Positions 63,461-64,000 of a DNA stretch of 64,000 bases are shown here, one piece after another; position 1 is the first letter of the stretch, and every line of letters begins with the position of its first letter. The stretch comes from Mucilaginibacter myungsuensis (lineage in GTDB: Bacteria > Bacteroidota > Bacteroidia > Sphingobacteriales > Sphingobacteriaceae). The stretch covers positions 1-64,000 of the forward strand of contig NZ_JADFFL010000008.1 of NCBI RefSeq assembly GCF_015222005.1, given 5' to 3'. The translations under genes and the position numbers were made by a program. The notes below the pieces were generated by a model, which saw only the letters and a program-made list of their open reading frames with translations, was not told the origin of the DNA and made no database searches.

Positions 63461-64000
63461 TCACTTCTTCCTCACCCAATCCATCGTATCATCATTCTTG
63501 CTGTTGAACAGGAATGTGAAGGCCGTTTGCACGGTAGAAAAATCGGCATCGGTGGTGGTAGATGGTTCGGTCATGGCGCTGCGTAGCATGTAAACGCCCT
63601 CGCGCGATGTGATCACGGCAAATTCGCCCTTCTCGTTAGTGCTTACATGATCTACATAAACGTTACCGCTTGGTACCTTTACATATACATCCACATTGGC
63701 GGCGCGTTGGGGTTTGCCTTTAAAAAGCAGGGTGCCAACTATCTCGTCGCCGTAATTCATTTTATAAGGGTTCTTTTTCAGGGTGATCTCAAACTCGTGA
63801 CCTAATTGCTTTTCAAAGTCGTTGCCTGTAGGTTTGTCAACCATGATCATGGTCTTTAAAAAGGTGGTCTTTTTTTCTTTAAAGGTAGATTGGTTGCTGT
63901 TGCCCACCGTTTCGGCCAGTTTGATCATGCCGTCCTCGGCCAGGCGTTTGCTGTAATCTTCGCGCTCCACACTGTTCACAGGTCCTCGGCGCACCATCTC
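63461..64000 (-). CDS. DUF4198 family protein, C-terminal part (cut by window edge)
   Basis: The visible 180 residues are the C-terminal part of a DUF4198 protein. They show EDYSKRLAEDG, GHEFEITLKKNPYKMNYGDE, GTLLFKGKPQRAANVDVYVK and the typical NEKGEFAVITSREGVYML with MLRSAM. The family is periplasmic, related to nickel-transport components, with an uncertain role. The frame stays open to the right edge, so the N-terminus with its signal peptide lies outside. The first ATG inside the window (63997) is unlikely to be the start. The ending WVRKK matches a natural C-terminus. Confidence 0.8.
   Translation of the reverse strand, partial: EMVRRGPVNSVEREDYSKRLAEDGMIKLAETVGNSNQSTFKEKKTTFLKTMIMVDKPTGNDFEKQLGHEFEITLKKNPYKMNYGDEIVGTLLFKGKPQRAANVDVYVKVPSGNVYVDHVSTNEKGEFAVITSREGVYMLRSAMTEPSTTTDADFSTVQTAFTFLFNSKNDDTMDWVRKK

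Overview
The window reads as chromosomal DNA of a Bacteroidota bacterium, most likely Sphingobacteriaceae close to Mucilaginibacter or Pedobacter. This is an inference from the families present: DUF4270, DUF4834, YfhO, TonB-type outer-membrane proteins, an M28 peptidase, a short glycogen synthase beside panC, and mutL followed by two rhomboids. Several upstream regions carry the Bacteroidota promoter pattern TTG-N20-TAnnTTTG. No tRNA, insertion sequence, integrase or CRISPR array was seen. The left edge cuts a 5S rRNA gene, so an rRNA operon lies to the left.

Layout. 1-5.2 kb: end of 5S rRNA, a small membrane protein, and a minus-strand tripartite export operon (ABC membrane domain without ATPase, HlyD adaptor, TolC). 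5.2-6.4 kb: repeat-rich DNA and a damaged HEGIH-type gene that runs into a heptamer array. 6.4-11.2 kb: a defence island with a COG1106-type ATPase divergent from a four-gene CBASS operon (57-aa protein, HNH-SAVED effector Cap5, CD-NTase, E2-like protein), i.e. type II-short CBASS. 11.2-12.3 kb: a RepA-like ATPase. 12.8-16.5 kb: DUF4834, a membrane protein, YfhO and a hicBA locus whose toxin gene is frameshifted. 16.6-23.3 kb: tricorn-like protease and a glycan cluster (methyltransferase, acyltransferase, GT4, GT2). 23.5-33.2 kb: TYR1-like dehydrogenase, a DUF3667 gene with an internal stop, a coiled-coil protein, DUF5519 and SRPBCC proteins, M1 peptidase, Spx/ArsC-like protein and an outer-membrane barrel. 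33.6-40.2 kb: cysS, a secreted NTF2-like protein and the ATP-grasp / alpha-E / transglutaminase cluster. 40.4-46 kb: MutS-like ATPase, VOC protein, M28 peptidase and TonB-domain proteins. 46-52.4 kb: panD-panC divergent from glgA-like, DUF4270, glmS and a CAT-like gene. 52.6-59.6 kb: SDR/HxlR divergent pair, oxyR, EEP nuclease, two rhomboids, mutL. 59.7-64 kb: amidohydrolase, serine hydrolase, and a DUF4198 gene cut by the right edge.

The most unusual signal is a family of 7-bp periodic arrays. At seven loci they abut or overlap the stop codon of a gene, and in the sense of that gene the unit reads RGTNNNN, mostly AGTCNNN. At two loci the array has become coding and forms the C-terminus of the protein. 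Several palindromic, MITE-like intergenic families are also present, one of which shows compensatory base changes in both stems.

Functionally most of the window is housekeeping: pantothenate and amino-sugar synthesis, cysteinyl-tRNA, mismatch repair, envelope biogenesis and peroxide sensing. The defence island and broken genes between 5 and 16.5 kb are the accessory part.
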